A DNA stretch of 64,000 nt from Flavobacteriaceae bacterium EG-1 (GTDB lineage: Bacteria > Bacteroidota > Bacteroidia > Flavobacteriales > Flavobacteriaceae): contig NZ_WJPK01000006.1 in the NCBI RefSeq assembly GCF_009649685.1, forward strand, positions 124,001 to 188,000, written 5' to 3'. Both the position numbers and the translations under genes were made by a program. The notes beneath the pieces were generated by a model that was given only the letters and a program-made list of their open reading frames with translations, searched no databases and had not been told where the DNA came from. The stretch's first letter is position 1. The number at the start of each line of letters is the position of its first letter. Shown here piece after piece: positions 9,522 through 19,421 of the stretch.

Positions 9522-9965
9522 ATGTCCAGTCTTAAAAAACTTCTTAAGAAAAAAAAATACACACAAATACCCTTATCGCTTACTGCCACTAATCATTTTG
9601 AAATTAAAGCTACCTTAAATGGTGTATCAGGTAAATTTATACTCGATACAGGAGCTTCAAACACTTGCGTAGGAATTGACAAAATAGAACACTTTAAATT
9701 AACATCTAAAGATTCTAAAATAAAAGCTGCGGGTGCAGGAGCTATTGACATGGAGACTCAGATTTCAACAAAGAATAAATTGTCAATAGGAGATTGGAAA
9801 ATGAAAAAAATTAAAATTGTGCTTTTCGACCTTGTGCATGTTAATGAAGCCTTAACTCAGCATAAAGCCGAAACCGTTGATGGTATAATTGGTGCAGATA
9901 TTTTATTAAAAGGAAACGCCATAATAGACTACAAAACCAAAAAACTATATTTAAATATTAAATAG
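9522..9965 (+). CDS. Retropepsin-like aspartic protease family protein
   Basis: A 147-residue single-domain protein of the clan AA (retropepsin-like) aspartyl protease group. The catalytic motif FILDTGASNTCVG is at about residues 39-51. The second family hallmark, DGIIGADILLKGNAIIDY, is near 121-138 and gives the hydrophobic Gly-containing loop. Such half-size enzymes work as dimers. The basic N-terminus (KKLLKKKKY) lacks a hydrophobic segment, so the protein is probably cytoplasmic or loosely membrane-associated. It is divergent from tatD with a 36-bp spacer. The substrate is unknown. Confidence 0.85.
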   Translation: MSSLKKLLKKKKYTQIPLSLTATNHFEIKATLNGVSGKFILDTGASNTCVGIDKIEHFKLTSKDSKIKAAGAGAIDMETQISTKNKLSIGDWKMKKIKIVLFDLVHVNEALTQHKAETVDGIIGADILLKGNAIIDYKTKKLYLNIK

Positions 9966-9998
9966 CATAAAATTTAAGCAACACCAGATAACAAAAAA

Positions 9999-10028
9999 AA
10001 ATCCCCATATTCTTACATAAGGGGATTT
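9999..10028. terminator. Bidirectional hairpin terminator
   Basis: Stem AAATCCCC / GGGGATTT with a 14-base loop, placed between the convergent protease and sucB genes. A-rich and T-rich flanks allow it to act in both directions. Confidence 0.75.
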
Positions 10029-10048
10029 ATTAATGTTTTAATTTATAC

Positions 10049-11269
10049 CTACATTTCAAGTGCCTTTTTCACATCACCATTCATGAGCAATTCTTCTGGA
10101 TTCTCTAAAGCTTCTTTCACAGCAACTAAAAAACCAACAGATTCCTTACCATCAATAATTCGGTGATCATAAGATAGAGCTACATACATGATTGGCGCAA
10201 TTGCAATGGCACCATCTCGAGCTATTGGTCGTTCTACTATATTATGCATTCCCAAAATTGCGCTTTGCGGAGGATTAATTATAGGCGTTGATAACATTGA
10301 CCCAAAAACACCACCATTAGTAATAGTAAATGTTCCCCCAGTCATTTCATCAACAGTTATTTCACCATCACGAGCACGAATAGCAAGTCTTTTAACCTCA
10401 GCTTCTATTCCTCTAAAGGTTAAATTTTCAGCATTTCTTATTACTGGAACCATTAAACCCTTAGGACCAGAAACCGCAATACTTACGTCACAAAAATCAT
10501 ATGAAATCATTTCCTTGCCATCAATCATTGAATTTACGGCAGGATACATTTCTAATGCTCTCACTACCGCTTTTGTAAAGAATGACATAAAGCCCAAACT
10601 CACACCATGTTTAGATTTAAAATCTTCTTTGTATTGCGAACGCAATGCAAATATTGGTGACATATCTACTTCATTAAAAGTAGTCAACATTGCAGTTTCA
10701 TTTTTTACAGAAACTAATCTCTCAGCTACTTTTCTACGCAACATAGAAAGTTTAGATCGTGTTTCCCCTCTATTACCACCACTAGTAGGCGTCCCCATTG
10801 ATGGATTAGCTTTCACAGCATCTTCTTTTGTAATGCGGCCATCTTTACCAGTACCTGATACCGATGATGCTGCAACACCTTTTTCATCCAATATTTTCTT
10901 TGCTGCAGGTGAAGCAGTACCTGTAGCATAAGTTTTGGTTTCAGCTTTTGCTACTGGTTTAGCTTTCTCTTCTACTTTAGGAGCTTCTTCTTTTTTCTCT
11001 TCTTTTTTAGCATTACTTCCTGCAGGTTTTTCTGCACTCGTATCAATCAAGCAAACAACAGCACCTACTGCAACTGCATCACCTTCTTCTGCTTTTAAAG
11101 TAATAATTCCACTTTCCTCAGCAGGTAATTCTAAAGTAGCTTTGTCTGAATCTACTTCAGCTATCGCTTGATCTTTTTCGACATAATCACCATCTTCCAC
11201 CAACCATTCTGCAATCTCTACTTCGGTAATCGACTCCCCTGGCGAGGGTACTTTCATTTCTAACACCAT
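10049..11269 (-). CDS. sucB: 2-oxoglutarate dehydrogenase E2, dihydrolipoyl succinyltransferase
   Basis: E2 core of the 2-oxoglutarate dehydrogenase complex in the citric acid cycle; it transfers the succinyl group from lipoate to CoA. The 406-residue protein has an N-terminal lipoyl domain (residues 1-77) with the lipoylated lysine in EVDSDKATLELPA. A lysine/glutamate-rich linker follows (about 80-110). Next are an E3/E1-binding domain (SPAAKKILDEKGV, GTGKDGRITKEDAV) and the catalytic domain, ending with the active-site motif SYDHRIIDGKESVGFL. It lies 47 bp downstream of sucA. No E3 gene is adjacent, so lipoamide dehydrogenase must be encoded elsewhere. Confidence 0.96.
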   Translation of the reverse strand: MVLEMKVPSPGESITEVEIAEWLVEDGDYVEKDQAIAEVDSDKATLELPAEESGIITLKAEEGDAVAVGAVVCLIDTSAEKPAGSNAKKEEKKEEAPKVEEKAKPVAKAETKTYATGTASPAAKKILDEKGVAASSVSGTGKDGRITKEDAVKANPSMGTPTSGGNRGETRSKLSMLRRKVAERLVSVKNETAMLTTFNEVDMSPIFALRSQYKEDFKSKHGVSLGFMSFFTKAVVRALEMYPAVNSMIDGKEMISYDFCDVSIAVSGPKGLMVPVIRNAENLTFRGIEAEVKRLAIRARDGEITVDEMTGGTFTITNGGVFGSMLSTPIINPPQSAILGMHNIVERPIARDGAIAIAPIMYVALSYDHRIIDGKESVGFLVAVKEALENPEELLMNGDVKKALEM

Positions 11270-11316
11270 ACTATTATATCTTTAGTAGTCTTTTTTATTA
11301 TTGAACTCTTATTGAG

Positions 11317-14121
11317 TTATTGTTTTGGTATTCTACGTGTCATATTGTCTTTTGTTTTATCAAAAACAAAATCAATAACTTGCTGATGCCTCATTTTAGA
11401 ACGAACTGCACTACCTGCTGCTGGTGCAGCATAAAACCTTCGCGTTGCAACTCTAAACTTGTTAGCATTTTTATAATGCATCATTAAATGACTCCAAGCC
11501 CCCATATTTCTTGGCTCTTCTTGTGCCCAAACTAAATCATCTGCAGCTTTATATTTATTAATTATAGCATCCATTTTCTCTGTTGGAAGTGGAAACAATT
11601 GCTCCAAACGAACCAACGCAACATCATCTCTTCCTAATTCTTCTTTTTTCTCGAGTAAATCATAGTAAAATTTACCAGTACAGAACACCAAAGATTTTAC
11701 TTTTTTAACATCTGCAGTAACATCATCAATTACCTCTTGAAAACTTCCATTGGCCAAATCATCAACAGTGGATACTGCTTTCGGATGACGCAACAAACTT
11801 TTAGGCGTAAATATAATTAGTGGTTTTCTAAAGTTTGCTTTCATTTGCCTACGAAAAATATGAAACACTTGAGCTGGTGTAGAAACATCTGCAACATACA
11901 TATTATCTCTGGCACACAATTGCAAGTAACGCTCCATACGCGCAGAAGAATGCTCTGCCCCTTGACCTTCATAACCATGTGGTAGCAACATTACCAAACC
12001 GTTTTGCAATTTCCATTTATCTTCAGCTGCTGAAATATACTGATCAATCATAATTTGAGCACCATTGCTGAAATCTCCAAATTGCGCCTCCCAAATAGTT
12101 AATGTATTTGGACTGGCCATTGCATAACCATAATCGAAACCTACAACTCCGTATTCTGATAAAAGCGAATTATAAATATCAAAATTGCCTTGTTTTTTAG
12201 CAACATGATTAAGAAGCAGAACCTCTTCTTCACTTTCTTCTACCTTCATCACAGCATGTCTGTGCGAAAAAGTACCTCTTTCAACATCTTGTCCTGAAAT
12301 ACGAACATCAAAACCTTCCTCAAGCAAACTTCCGTAAGCTAAAAGTTCACCCATAGCCCAGTCTAGTTTATCATTCTCAAAGTACATTTTTTTTCGATCG
12401 TTCACTAAACGTTCAACCTTTCGTAAAAACTTTTTACCAGCAGGTAATTCTGTAATTGTTTTAGCAACCTGAGTTAATTTTTTCTTATCGTAAGTGGTAT
12501 CAACCGCATCTAACATTTCCCATTCACGAACGCGCTCAAAACCTTTCCATGCATCCTCCATAAAAGGAGTAATTACAGTTTTAGCCTCTTTACGAGAATC
12601 TTCTAACTCTTCTTCGAGTGATTCTTTATATTCTTTTTCCAGTTGCTTTACATAACCTTCGTCGATTATTCCTTGGGCTATTAATTTTTCAGCATAAATA
12701 TCTCGTGGATTCTTATGCTTTGCAATTGCTTTATATAGTTTGGGCTGTGTAAAACGCGGCTCATCACCCTCATTATGACCATACTTACGATATCCTAATA
12801 AATCAATAAAAACATCACGTTTAAAACGCATTCTATACTCAAGGGCAAATATTGCGGCATGAACAACCGCCTCAGCATCATCTGCATTTACATGAAGAAC
12901 GGGACTTAATGTAACTTTACCTACATCAGTACAGTATGTAGAAGTTCTAGCATCTAAATAATTAGTAGTAAAACCTATCTGATTATTCACCACCATATGT
13001 ATTGTACCATTGGTTTTATAACCGTCAAGAGTAGCCATTTGAACTATCTCATAAGCAATTCCTTGTCCAGCAATAGCCGCGTCACCATGCAATACTATAG
13101 GTAGTACTTTGGAAAAATCATCCTTATATCCCGCATCTTGTTTAGCTCTAGAAATACCCTCAACAACAGCACCAACCGTTTCTAAATGCGAAGGATTTGG
13201 AGCAATATTCATGGTAATTTTGTTTCCATTATCTGAAATTCGATCGGATGTCCACCCTAAATGATATTTTACATCACCATCAAAAATCTCTTCTTCATAA
13301 TCTTTACCATCAAACTCACTGAAAATATCTTTGGCCTTTTTACCAAATATATTAGTAAGTACGTTTAGTCGCCCCCTATGAGCCATGCCCATTACAAACT
13401 GTTCGACACCCATTTCTGCAGCTCGTTCTACAATTGCATCTAAAGCTGGTATTAAAGATTCATTTCCCTCTAATGAAAAACGTTTTTGCCCAACATATTT
13501 TGTATGCAAAAACCCTTCAAAAGACACAGCTTGATTTAACTTTTTTAGAATATGCTTTTTATGATTTGCATCAAAATTTGGATGATTATCATTTACATTC
13601 AACCAATTCTGAATCCATTCAATCCGTTCAGGGTTTCTAATATACATATACTCAACACCTATAGCATCGCAATAAATACGCTTTAGATGTTTAATAATTT
13701 GACTTAATGATGCTGCCCCGATACCAAGTATCTCTCCTGCTGTAAAAACAGTTTCCATATCTGATTCCGCTAATCCGAAATTTTCAATGTCTAAAGTAGG
13801 TGAATACTTTCTACGTTCACGTACCGGATTAGTTTCGGTAAACAAATGACCACGGCTTCGATAACCATCTATCATTCGAATAACCTGAAATTCTTTTTGC
13901 AATGATTCTGACATTCCAGTGTTACCAGCATTTACACCTGCTAATTCAACTTGTTCACCAGTGATATCTAACCCGTCTAATGAGCTTTCTACCCCAAAAT
14001 CAAAACCTTGAAAAAAGGCACGTAAACTAGGTTCTACACTATCAGGATTTTTTAGGTACTGATCGTAACGTTCCGCATAATATGAAGTATGTGCGGCATT
14101 TAAAAACGAATAATTATCCAT
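11317..14121 (-). CDS. sucA: 2-oxoglutarate dehydrogenase E1
   Basis: Thiamine-diphosphate enzyme that decarboxylates 2-oxoglutarate and passes succinyl to E2. The 934-residue length fits the family. The N-terminus has the E2/E3-docking segment SFLNAAHTSYYAERYDQYL. Active-site blocks include GMAHRGRLNVL, HGDAAIAGQG, VNNQIGFTT and the C-terminal HGYEGQGAEHSSARMERYLQ. It is followed after 47 bp by sucB, an operon order conserved in many bacteria. TATTTTTG at 14157-14164 on the minus strand, about 36 bp upstream of the start, is a candidate -7 element. Confidence 0.97.
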   Translation of the reverse strand: MDNYSFLNAAHTSYYAERYDQYLKNPDSVEPSLRAFFQGFDFGVESSLDGLDITGEQVELAGVNAGNTGMSESLQKEFQVIRMIDGYRSRGHLFTETNPVRERRKYSPTLDIENFGLAESDMETVFTAGEILGIGAASLSQIIKHLKRIYCDAIGVEYMYIRNPERIEWIQNWLNVNDNHPNFDANHKKHILKKLNQAVSFEGFLHTKYVGQKRFSLEGNESLIPALDAIVERAAEMGVEQFVMGMAHRGRLNVLTNIFGKKAKDIFSEFDGKDYEEEIFDGDVKYHLGWTSDRISDNGNKITMNIAPNPSHLETVGAVVEGISRAKQDAGYKDDFSKVLPIVLHGDAAIAGQGIAYEIVQMATLDGYKTNGTIHMVVNNQIGFTTNYLDARTSTYCTDVGKVTLSPVLHVNADDAEAVVHAAIFALEYRMRFKRDVFIDLLGYRKYGHNEGDEPRFTQPKLYKAIAKHKNPRDIYAEKLIAQGIIDEGYVKQLEKEYKESLEEELEDSRKEAKTVITPFMEDAWKGFERVREWEMLDAVDTTYDKKKLTQVAKTITELPAGKKFLRKVERLVNDRKKMYFENDKLDWAMGELLAYGSLLEEGFDVRISGQDVERGTFSHRHAVMKVEESEEEVLLLNHVAKKQGNFDIYNSLLSEYGVVGFDYGYAMASPNTLTIWEAQFGDFSNGAQIMIDQYISAAEDKWKLQNGLVMLLPHGYEGQGAEHSSARMERYLQLCARDNMYVADVSTPAQVFHIFRRQMKANFRKPLIIFTPKSLLRHPKAVSTVDDLANGSFQEVIDDVTADVKKVKSLVFCTGKFYYDLLEKKEELGRDDVALVRLEQLFPLPTEKMDAIINKYKAADDLVWAQEEPRNMGAWSHLMMHYKNANKFRVATRRFYAAPAAGSAVRSKMRHQQVIDFVFDKTKDNMTRRIPKQ

Positions 14122-14156
14122 ATAAAGATTACTCTTTCAGCTTTGTAAAAGTTCTT

Positions 14157-14164
14157 CAAAAATA
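14157..14164 (-). promoter_or_regulatory. Candidate -7 element for sucAB
   Basis: TATTTTTG on the minus strand matches the Bacteroidota TAnnTTTG element and would start transcription about 29 nt before sucA. No good -33 TTTG is seen at the right spacing. Confidence 0.4.
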
Positions 14165-14222
14165 CAACAATTAACAATTCTAAGCTTATCTTAGCGTGTA
14201 TAATCAAGCAAATTTATTAATT

Positions 14223-14762
14223 ATGCAAATTGCTGTATTCGGTTATTTACAAAAGTTATCTATTTTTTTCTTTTTGTTATTTTTTAACAATATATGTTTA
14301 GCTCAAATCCAAAACCAAACAAATACCAATACTTTCTGGAGTAATGTACGTTTTGGAGGTGGCCTTGGTTTAGGCTTTACTAACGGCGGTTTTAATGCTA
14401 GTATTTCACCTAGCGCTATATATCAATTTAATAATGATTTTGCTGTTGGAACTAGTATCACTTTCAACTATGCTAAATATTTAGAAGATAAACGTACAGC
14501 TTATGGGGCTAGTATATTATCGCTATATAATCCACTGCCTTATTTACAAATATCCGCGGAATACGAACAATTAAGAGTAAATCAGCGTTTCGATTTTGGA
14601 AACACCATAATTGAAGAGAATTTTTGGTCACCTGCTCTGTTTCTCGGCTTGGGTTATACCAGTAATTTTGCAACGATAGGAATACGTTATGACGTTCTTT
14701 TCGATTCTGACAAAAGTATTTATGCAGGAGCTTGGATGCCTTTTGTTCGCTTTTATTTTTAA
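14223..14762 (+). CDS. Outer-membrane beta-barrel protein next to sucA
   Basis: A 179-residue protein from ATG 14223; the frame opens at 14196 but the later ATG gives a better signal peptide (LSIFFFLLFFNNICLAQIQ). The mature part is made of about eight amphipathic strands with turns rich in Gly/Asn. One example is FGGGLGLGFTNGGFNASISP. The last residue is phenylalanine (VRFYF), the classic C-terminal signature of outer-membrane barrels. Homologues next to sucA in flavobacteria are sometimes labelled alpha-ketoglutarate decarboxylase; that name appears to come from the neighbour, since nothing here looks enzymatic. It is divergent from sucA. Confidence 0.75.
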   Translation: MQIAVFGYLQKLSIFFFLLFFNNICLAQIQNQTNTNTFWSNVRFGGGLGLGFTNGGFNASISPSAIYQFNNDFAVGTSITFNYAKYLEDKRTAYGASILSLYNPLPYLQISAEYEQLRVNQRFDFGNTIIEENFWSPALFLGLGYTSNFATIGIRYDVLFDSDKSIYAGAWMPFVRFYF

Positions 14763-14801
14763 AAAAAATCTTATTTAAAATTCAAAAATTTTACAAAATC
14801 A

Positions 14802-15935
14802 ATGTTTAGAATCAATTTTGCATTGCTATTTTTCTGTCTTGGGCTCTTTACCACCAAAGCTCAAATGAATTTTAAATATCATAAAATAGGTGACGAAGGC
14901 AATCTTCTAGGCCAAGTAAGTCTGACCGATATTGACAACGATGGAGATCTTGATTTTGCCTATGGCAGTAGAGGTGAAATGTATTGGTACGAATTTGTTT
15001 CTACATCTGAATGGATAAAACATGAAATTGGTAAAGGTGCTATTACAGATGTTGGCGGCTGTGCCATTGATATTAATGGCGATAATTGGATAGATTTTGT
15101 TGCTGGAGATTCGTGGTATGAAAATACAGGTAATCCGAAAAATGAACATTTCATCCTACATAAAAAGAACATGATTGATTCGCACGATAATATTGCAGTT
15201 GATATTGATAATGATGGCATTAAAGATATTGTTGCTGTTTCGAATAACCCAGACCACCCTGTACTGGCTTGGTACAAAATTCCCGAAAATCATACAGAAA
15301 ACTGGGACTATCATAAAATTGGAAAAGGTATTCACGGTGGCATATCACCAAAAGGATATGCTGATTTAGACCAAGATGGTGATATAGATATTGTTTGCGG
15401 AAATATTTGGTATGAAAATTTGAATAGCGATGGTAATAATTGGAAAGCACATAATGTATTAATCCCGAATGGAGGCAACCGACCAGATAAATATGGGCTG
15501 GCATTAAAAACTTGGTGTATTGACTTAAACAATGATGGAAATTTGGATATCGTTCAAAGTGAAGCAGATACAGGCGATGGTCGTATTTTTTGGTGGGAAA
15601 ACAAAAACAAAAGTGAAGAATTTATTTATCATGCTATCTCAGAAAATACTACCAACCAAGATTTTCATTCACTAGCGCTATCCGATTTTGACGGCGATGG
15701 AGATATTGATGTTATTTCTGGTGGTGGCCCACTCTCCAAAGATGTGAAAAAGCTTTTCATCTGGGAAAACACGAAAGGTGATGGCAGCAAATGGAAGAAA
15801 CACCAATTACTTGAAGGAACGGAAATTCATGAATTAGTTGCAGCTGATGTTGACGGTGATGGCGATACCGATATCTTTTCTAAACCTTGGAAACAGGACG
15901 AACATTTCTTCCTCGAAAACAAATTGATAAAGTAA
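14802..15935 (+). CDS. Secreted FG-GAP/VCBS repeat protein
   Basis: A 377-residue exported protein with a signal peptide (INFALLFFCLGLFTTKAQ). The rest is a chain of about seven FG-GAP/VCBS beta-propeller blades marked by calcium-binding-like DxDxDGDxD loops. Examples are DIDNDGDLDFAYGS, DLDQDGDIDIVCGN, DFDGDGDIDVISGG and DVDGDGDTDIFSKP. Blades alternate with WYEN-type strands. No catalytic motif or C-terminal sorting domain is visible; the protein ends at a blade (HFFLENKLIK). It resembles the N-terminal propeller of the large protein at 35321-38569. The role may be ligand binding at the cell surface or in the periplasm, which is inference. Confidence 0.85.
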   Translation: MFRINFALLFFCLGLFTTKAQMNFKYHKIGDEGNLLGQVSLTDIDNDGDLDFAYGSRGEMYWYEFVSTSEWIKHEIGKGAITDVGGCAIDINGDNWIDFVAGDSWYENTGNPKNEHFILHKKNMIDSHDNIAVDIDNDGIKDIVAVSNNPDHPVLAWYKIPENHTENWDYHKIGKGIHGGISPKGYADLDQDGDIDIVCGNIWYENLNSDGNNWKAHNVLIPNGGNRPDKYGLALKTWCIDLNNDGNLDIVQSEADTGDGRIFWWENKNKSEEFIYHAISENTTNQDFHSLALSDFDGDGDIDVISGGGPLSKDVKKLFIWENTKGDGSKWKKHQLLEGTEIHELVAADVDGDGDTDIFSKPWKQDEHFFLENKLIK

Positions 15936-15949
15936 ATGCACTCTTTAAA

Positions 15950-16846
15950 CTAAACTACTGAAGCAATATCAACCGCTACTTTTAATTTGCTTTTACCACT
16001 ACCGTAAACTACTCCTTTAAGTGGAGGAACGTCATAATAATCTCTACCCCAACCTACAACAATATGTTGATCCATTGGTATTATATTATTTGTTGGATCA
16101 AAATCTACCCAACCAAATCCAGGTATAAATATAGAAAACCAAGCGTGAGAAGTATCTGCACCCACCAATTTTTCTTTACCTTCTGGCGGTAGTGTTTCTA
16201 TATAACCACTTACATATCTTGCTGGTAAACCAACAGCTCGAATACACGCAATCGCTATTTGAGCAAAATCTTGACAAACGCCTTTTTTTTCTTTCATTAC
16301 TTCAGCGATAGGCGTAGATATACTAGTAAAACCTGGTACAAAATCAAAATCTGTATAAATCCGTTGCATTAACTCAAATGCCGCATCAAATACGGAACGA
16401 TTAGGTTTAAATGAAAGCTTGGCATAATCTCTAATATTTTCATCAGCTCGTTTAATAAAAATAGATTCTAAAATAAATTGCTTAGACTCCATCAAATCAA
16501 TATCACCATTTGTAATACTTAGCGCCATGAGGGCCTCATTTAAGGTAATTCTTTTACAGGTTGGTGAAAAAAATGAATCTTGAAATTGCGAATAATTACG
16601 AACTACTTTACTTTTTGTAGTAACCTTTAACTCTTTATGTTCAGATTGAATCGAAAAACGAGTAATATAATTCCCAAAAAAATCAATTCGCTCCGAAATT
16701 TCCGCAGGAGTAGGTGTTATTTCAATCTTATAATCTAGCAACTCTTGTCCTTTAGATTCTCGAGGTCGTAAAGTGGCTATATTATGGCAATAATTTACTG
16801 GAGCATTATACTTATAAGTTGTTGTATGGGTTACATTAAAAATCAT
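15950..16846 (-). CDS. Transglutaminase-like protein with N-terminal beta domain
   Basis: A 298-residue cytosolic protein with an N-terminal bacterial transglutaminase-like beta domain (residues 1-90, VTHTTTYKYNAPVNYCHN). A transglutaminase/protease core follows. The catalytic triad is visible: cysteine in GVCQDFAQIAIACIRAVGLP, histidine in TSHAWFSIFIPG and aspartate in WVDFDPTNN. It is the last of three tightly packed genes and starts 1 bp after the ATP-grasp/alpha-E gene stops. Families in this cluster have been linked to making or trimming peptide-like amide bonds. The actual substrate is unknown. Confidence 0.9.
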   Translation of the reverse strand: MIFNVTHTTTYKYNAPVNYCHNIATLRPRESKGQELLDYKIEITPTPAEISERIDFFGNYITRFSIQSEHKELKVTTKSKVVRNYSQFQDSFFSPTCKRITLNEALMALSITNGDIDLMESKQFILESIFIKRADENIRDYAKLSFKPNRSVFDAAFELMQRIYTDFDFVPGFTSISTPIAEVMKEKKGVCQDFAQIAIACIRAVGLPARYVSGYIETLPPEGKEKLVGADTSHAWFSIFIPGFGWVDFDPTNNIIPMDQHIVVGWGRDYYDVPPLKGVVYGSGKSKLKVAVDIASVV

Positions 16847-16847
16847 A

Positions 16848-19409
16848 CTATATCGGAAATGATTGCGTTACCAATTGATTTTGCTTATCTGTATGATTAA
16901 AATAGGTACTACTTATAGATTGAGATGTATTGTATAAAAGTTCCGAAAGCGTGCTTAATAATTCATCTAATTCTTCCCTTGCAAAATCTGAATCACTTTT
17001 CGTTTTAGACAAACTATATGATTCTGCTAATCGCAATTTAGAAAAAGCCTCAAGAATATACTTTTGATATTTACTAAGATTATTATCCTTTCTTGAATGT
17101 GGTAATCGCGCTATGTCTTTTTGGATTCTATTCAACATAAAAGTTAAAGATCTTGGGTATTCTAAATCAAATACCACCAAATCCAAAACATTTTCCAATT
17201 GAATATACGAACGATAACTATAACGGTAAATATTAAGACTTTCATGACTTGTTAGAAAATATTCTAATAAATCATATTCCACCTGTTCATCATATTTTAT
17301 AGTAAGTAATGAACGACATTTCGTAATAGTTAACATACTTTGCTCTAATTGTAAACCAATAAAATAAAGCAACAAACCTTGTTGAACTAAAATACTTTCT
17401 TCAATTAAACCCATAAATGCAATCAAGCGTGTTATTAGCTGATTGAGCACTTTTAGAATTTTATTTACAGAATGTTCTTCACTTCTTTCAAATGAACCCC
17501 ATAATTTTTGAATGTTTTCAAATACCCGCCACATATCTGACGACCATAAATTTCTAATGCTATAATATGAATTACTAAACATAGAAATAGTATGTGCAAG
17601 ACTTCCTGGCCTATCCTTATCCAATATTACAGACAGCATTTCACTCATTGGATCATCCATAGCCATACTTCCGTCTTTAGATTTCTCAATAAATCCTGGG
17701 TATGTATCTGTTAAATGAGTTACCGCCTTATATAACACTTGTAGTTTAATTGAGTCTGGCTTTTCATTATTATTTTGTTCTAAAGCCATTTGCCTAATAA
17801 CCATACGAATAAATCGAGCATTAACTAAAGTTCTACCTACATATCTTCCTGCCCAGTATAGATTTTCAGCTGTAAGACTTGGCAAATCATTTAAACCAGA
17901 AATAGCGACAGCACTCTTCTTTTGCAATTGTCTATTGATATTTTCTTTAATGGGTTTATCTTCTAAAATCCAAAAATCTTTACTTGTACCCCCACGCTGA
18001 TTTGAAACCCTAACTGTTTCTCGATCAGGTGCAACACGCACCAACCCACCAGGCATAACACTATATTCATTATTGGAAGCAATACAAAACGCTCTGGTTA
18101 CCAAATTTCTGGATTCTATTGTATCTCCTACTAGATTGGGTGCAGTTGAAAAACTTATTTTTTCTTGAGCAACATAACGATATGGTGCTGTTTCAATTTC
18201 TTTTTTTAATGTATTCAACTCCTCTGAACTCATGAATTCAGCAAAATGAATACTCTCTCTATTTGTGCGATCTATTCGTTTAATTACCAATTGCGATAAA
18301 TTCTTCAAAACATATTTTTTCTCTTCTTCCTGTCCACACCACCAAGAAGCTATTTGAGGGAGAATTAAATCTTGATTAAGAAAATATTTAGCTATGGCTG
18401 GCATAAATGGAATTAACCCTGGGTTTTCAATTACACCACTTCCAACTGGGTTTATAATAGACACATTCTTTCTTCGAACCACATCCAACAAACCAGCTAC
18501 CCCTAAATGAGAATCTTCACGTAATTCCAAAGGATCAGCAAAGGCATCATCTACTCTACGCAATACAACATCAATTTGCTTGAGCCCTTTTAAAGATTTC
18601 ATCCAAAGATAACCATCTCGTACAACCAAGTCGTTGCCTTGCACCAAGGGATAACCTAAAAAAGAAGACAAATAAGCATGCTCGAAATAAGTTTCGTTAT
18701 GTGAACCAGGTGTTAATATTACAATATTCGGATTCTCTTTTTTTATTGGTGATGCATCTATCAACATCTGGTTTAACTCCTCAAAATAGCCTGAAAGCCG
18801 TTTAACATTCATGTTACCAAACATTTCAGGTAATATTCTGCTAGTAGTAGACCTATTTTCAAGTGCATAACCCATTCCAGAAGGTGCTTCCGAACGATCA
18901 TTAACTACCCAAAGTCTACCATCTGTACCACGAGAAAGATCGGCCGCATAAATTGAAAGGAATTTTTCCGTAGTATACGAAATACCAGCGCATTGCCTCA
19001 GAAAACCACGATGTCCATAGATAACCTCATGTGGTACTATTCCGTTTTTAATAAGACTCCGTTCACTGTAAATATCTTTTAAAACCAAATTCAATATTTC
19101 GGCTCTTTGCTTTAATCCAGCTTCAACTGTTTGCCACTCGCTCTGCAATAATAAAAAAGGAACCACATTTAAGTTCCAAGGACGATGCATCCCATTAGGA
19201 TCATTGTAAACATTGTAGGTAACACCATTTTCAGATAGCAACCAATCAATATCTTTTTGGCGCGCCATTAAACCTTCAACACCAACTTCATCAAATTGTT
19301 TAAGTAATTTATTCCAATATGATTTAACACCATTCTCAGGTGTAAACATCTCATCGTTTTTAAACGCTGCTATATAATTACTCAACCAACGTGTACTTGT
19401 TATCGGCAT
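16848..19409 (-). CDS. Circularly permuted ATP-grasp and alpha-E domain fusion
   Basis: An 853-residue fusion. Residues about 1-490 form a circularly permuted type 2 ATP-grasp ligase, with FLSIYAADLSRGTDGRLWVV, NDRSEAPSGMGYALENRST and ILTPGSHNETYFEH recognisable. Residues about 520-840 form the helical alpha-E domain (SENLYWAGRY-like, here AENLYWAGRYVGRTLVNARF). In many bacteria these are two neighbouring genes; here they are one polypeptide. ATP-grasp enzymes join a carboxylate to an amine through an acyl-phosphate, so a peptide or amide ligation is expected. It sits between two transglutaminase genes, 12 bp from the upstream one, clearly one operon. Confidence 0.9.
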   Translation of the reverse strand: MPITSTRWLSNYIAAFKNDEMFTPENGVKSYWNKLLKQFDEVGVEGLMARQKDIDWLLSENGVTYNVYNDPNGMHRPWNLNVVPFLLLQSEWQTVEAGLKQRAEILNLVLKDIYSERSLIKNGIVPHEVIYGHRGFLRQCAGISYTTEKFLSIYAADLSRGTDGRLWVVNDRSEAPSGMGYALENRSTTSRILPEMFGNMNVKRLSGYFEELNQMLIDASPIKKENPNIVILTPGSHNETYFEHAYLSSFLGYPLVQGNDLVVRDGYLWMKSLKGLKQIDVVLRRVDDAFADPLELREDSHLGVAGLLDVVRRKNVSIINPVGSGVIENPGLIPFMPAIAKYFLNQDLILPQIASWWCGQEEEKKYVLKNLSQLVIKRIDRTNRESIHFAEFMSSEELNTLKKEIETAPYRYVAQEKISFSTAPNLVGDTIESRNLVTRAFCIASNNEYSVMPGGLVRVAPDRETVRVSNQRGGTSKDFWILEDKPIKENINRQLQKKSAVAISGLNDLPSLTAENLYWAGRYVGRTLVNARFIRMVIRQMALEQNNNEKPDSIKLQVLYKAVTHLTDTYPGFIEKSKDGSMAMDDPMSEMLSVILDKDRPGSLAHTISMFSNSYYSIRNLWSSDMWRVFENIQKLWGSFERSEEHSVNKILKVLNQLITRLIAFMGLIEESILVQQGLLLYFIGLQLEQSMLTITKCRSLLTIKYDEQVEYDLLEYFLTSHESLNIYRYSYRSYIQLENVLDLVVFDLEYPRSLTFMLNRIQKDIARLPHSRKDNNLSKYQKYILEAFSKLRLAESYSLSKTKSDSDFAREELDELLSTLSELLYNTSQSISSTYFNHTDKQNQLVTQSFPI

Positions 19410-19421
19410 AAATCTTTTCGA

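Noticed and set aside
10188-10931. 247-codon ORF antisense to sucB
   Set aside because: Shadow frame of a well-supported gene; its composition shows no signal, domain or context.
14223-14762. Label alpha-ketoglutarate decarboxylase for the barrel protein
   Set aside because: The sequence is a signal peptide plus beta-strands; the name seems to be carried over from neighbouring sucA.
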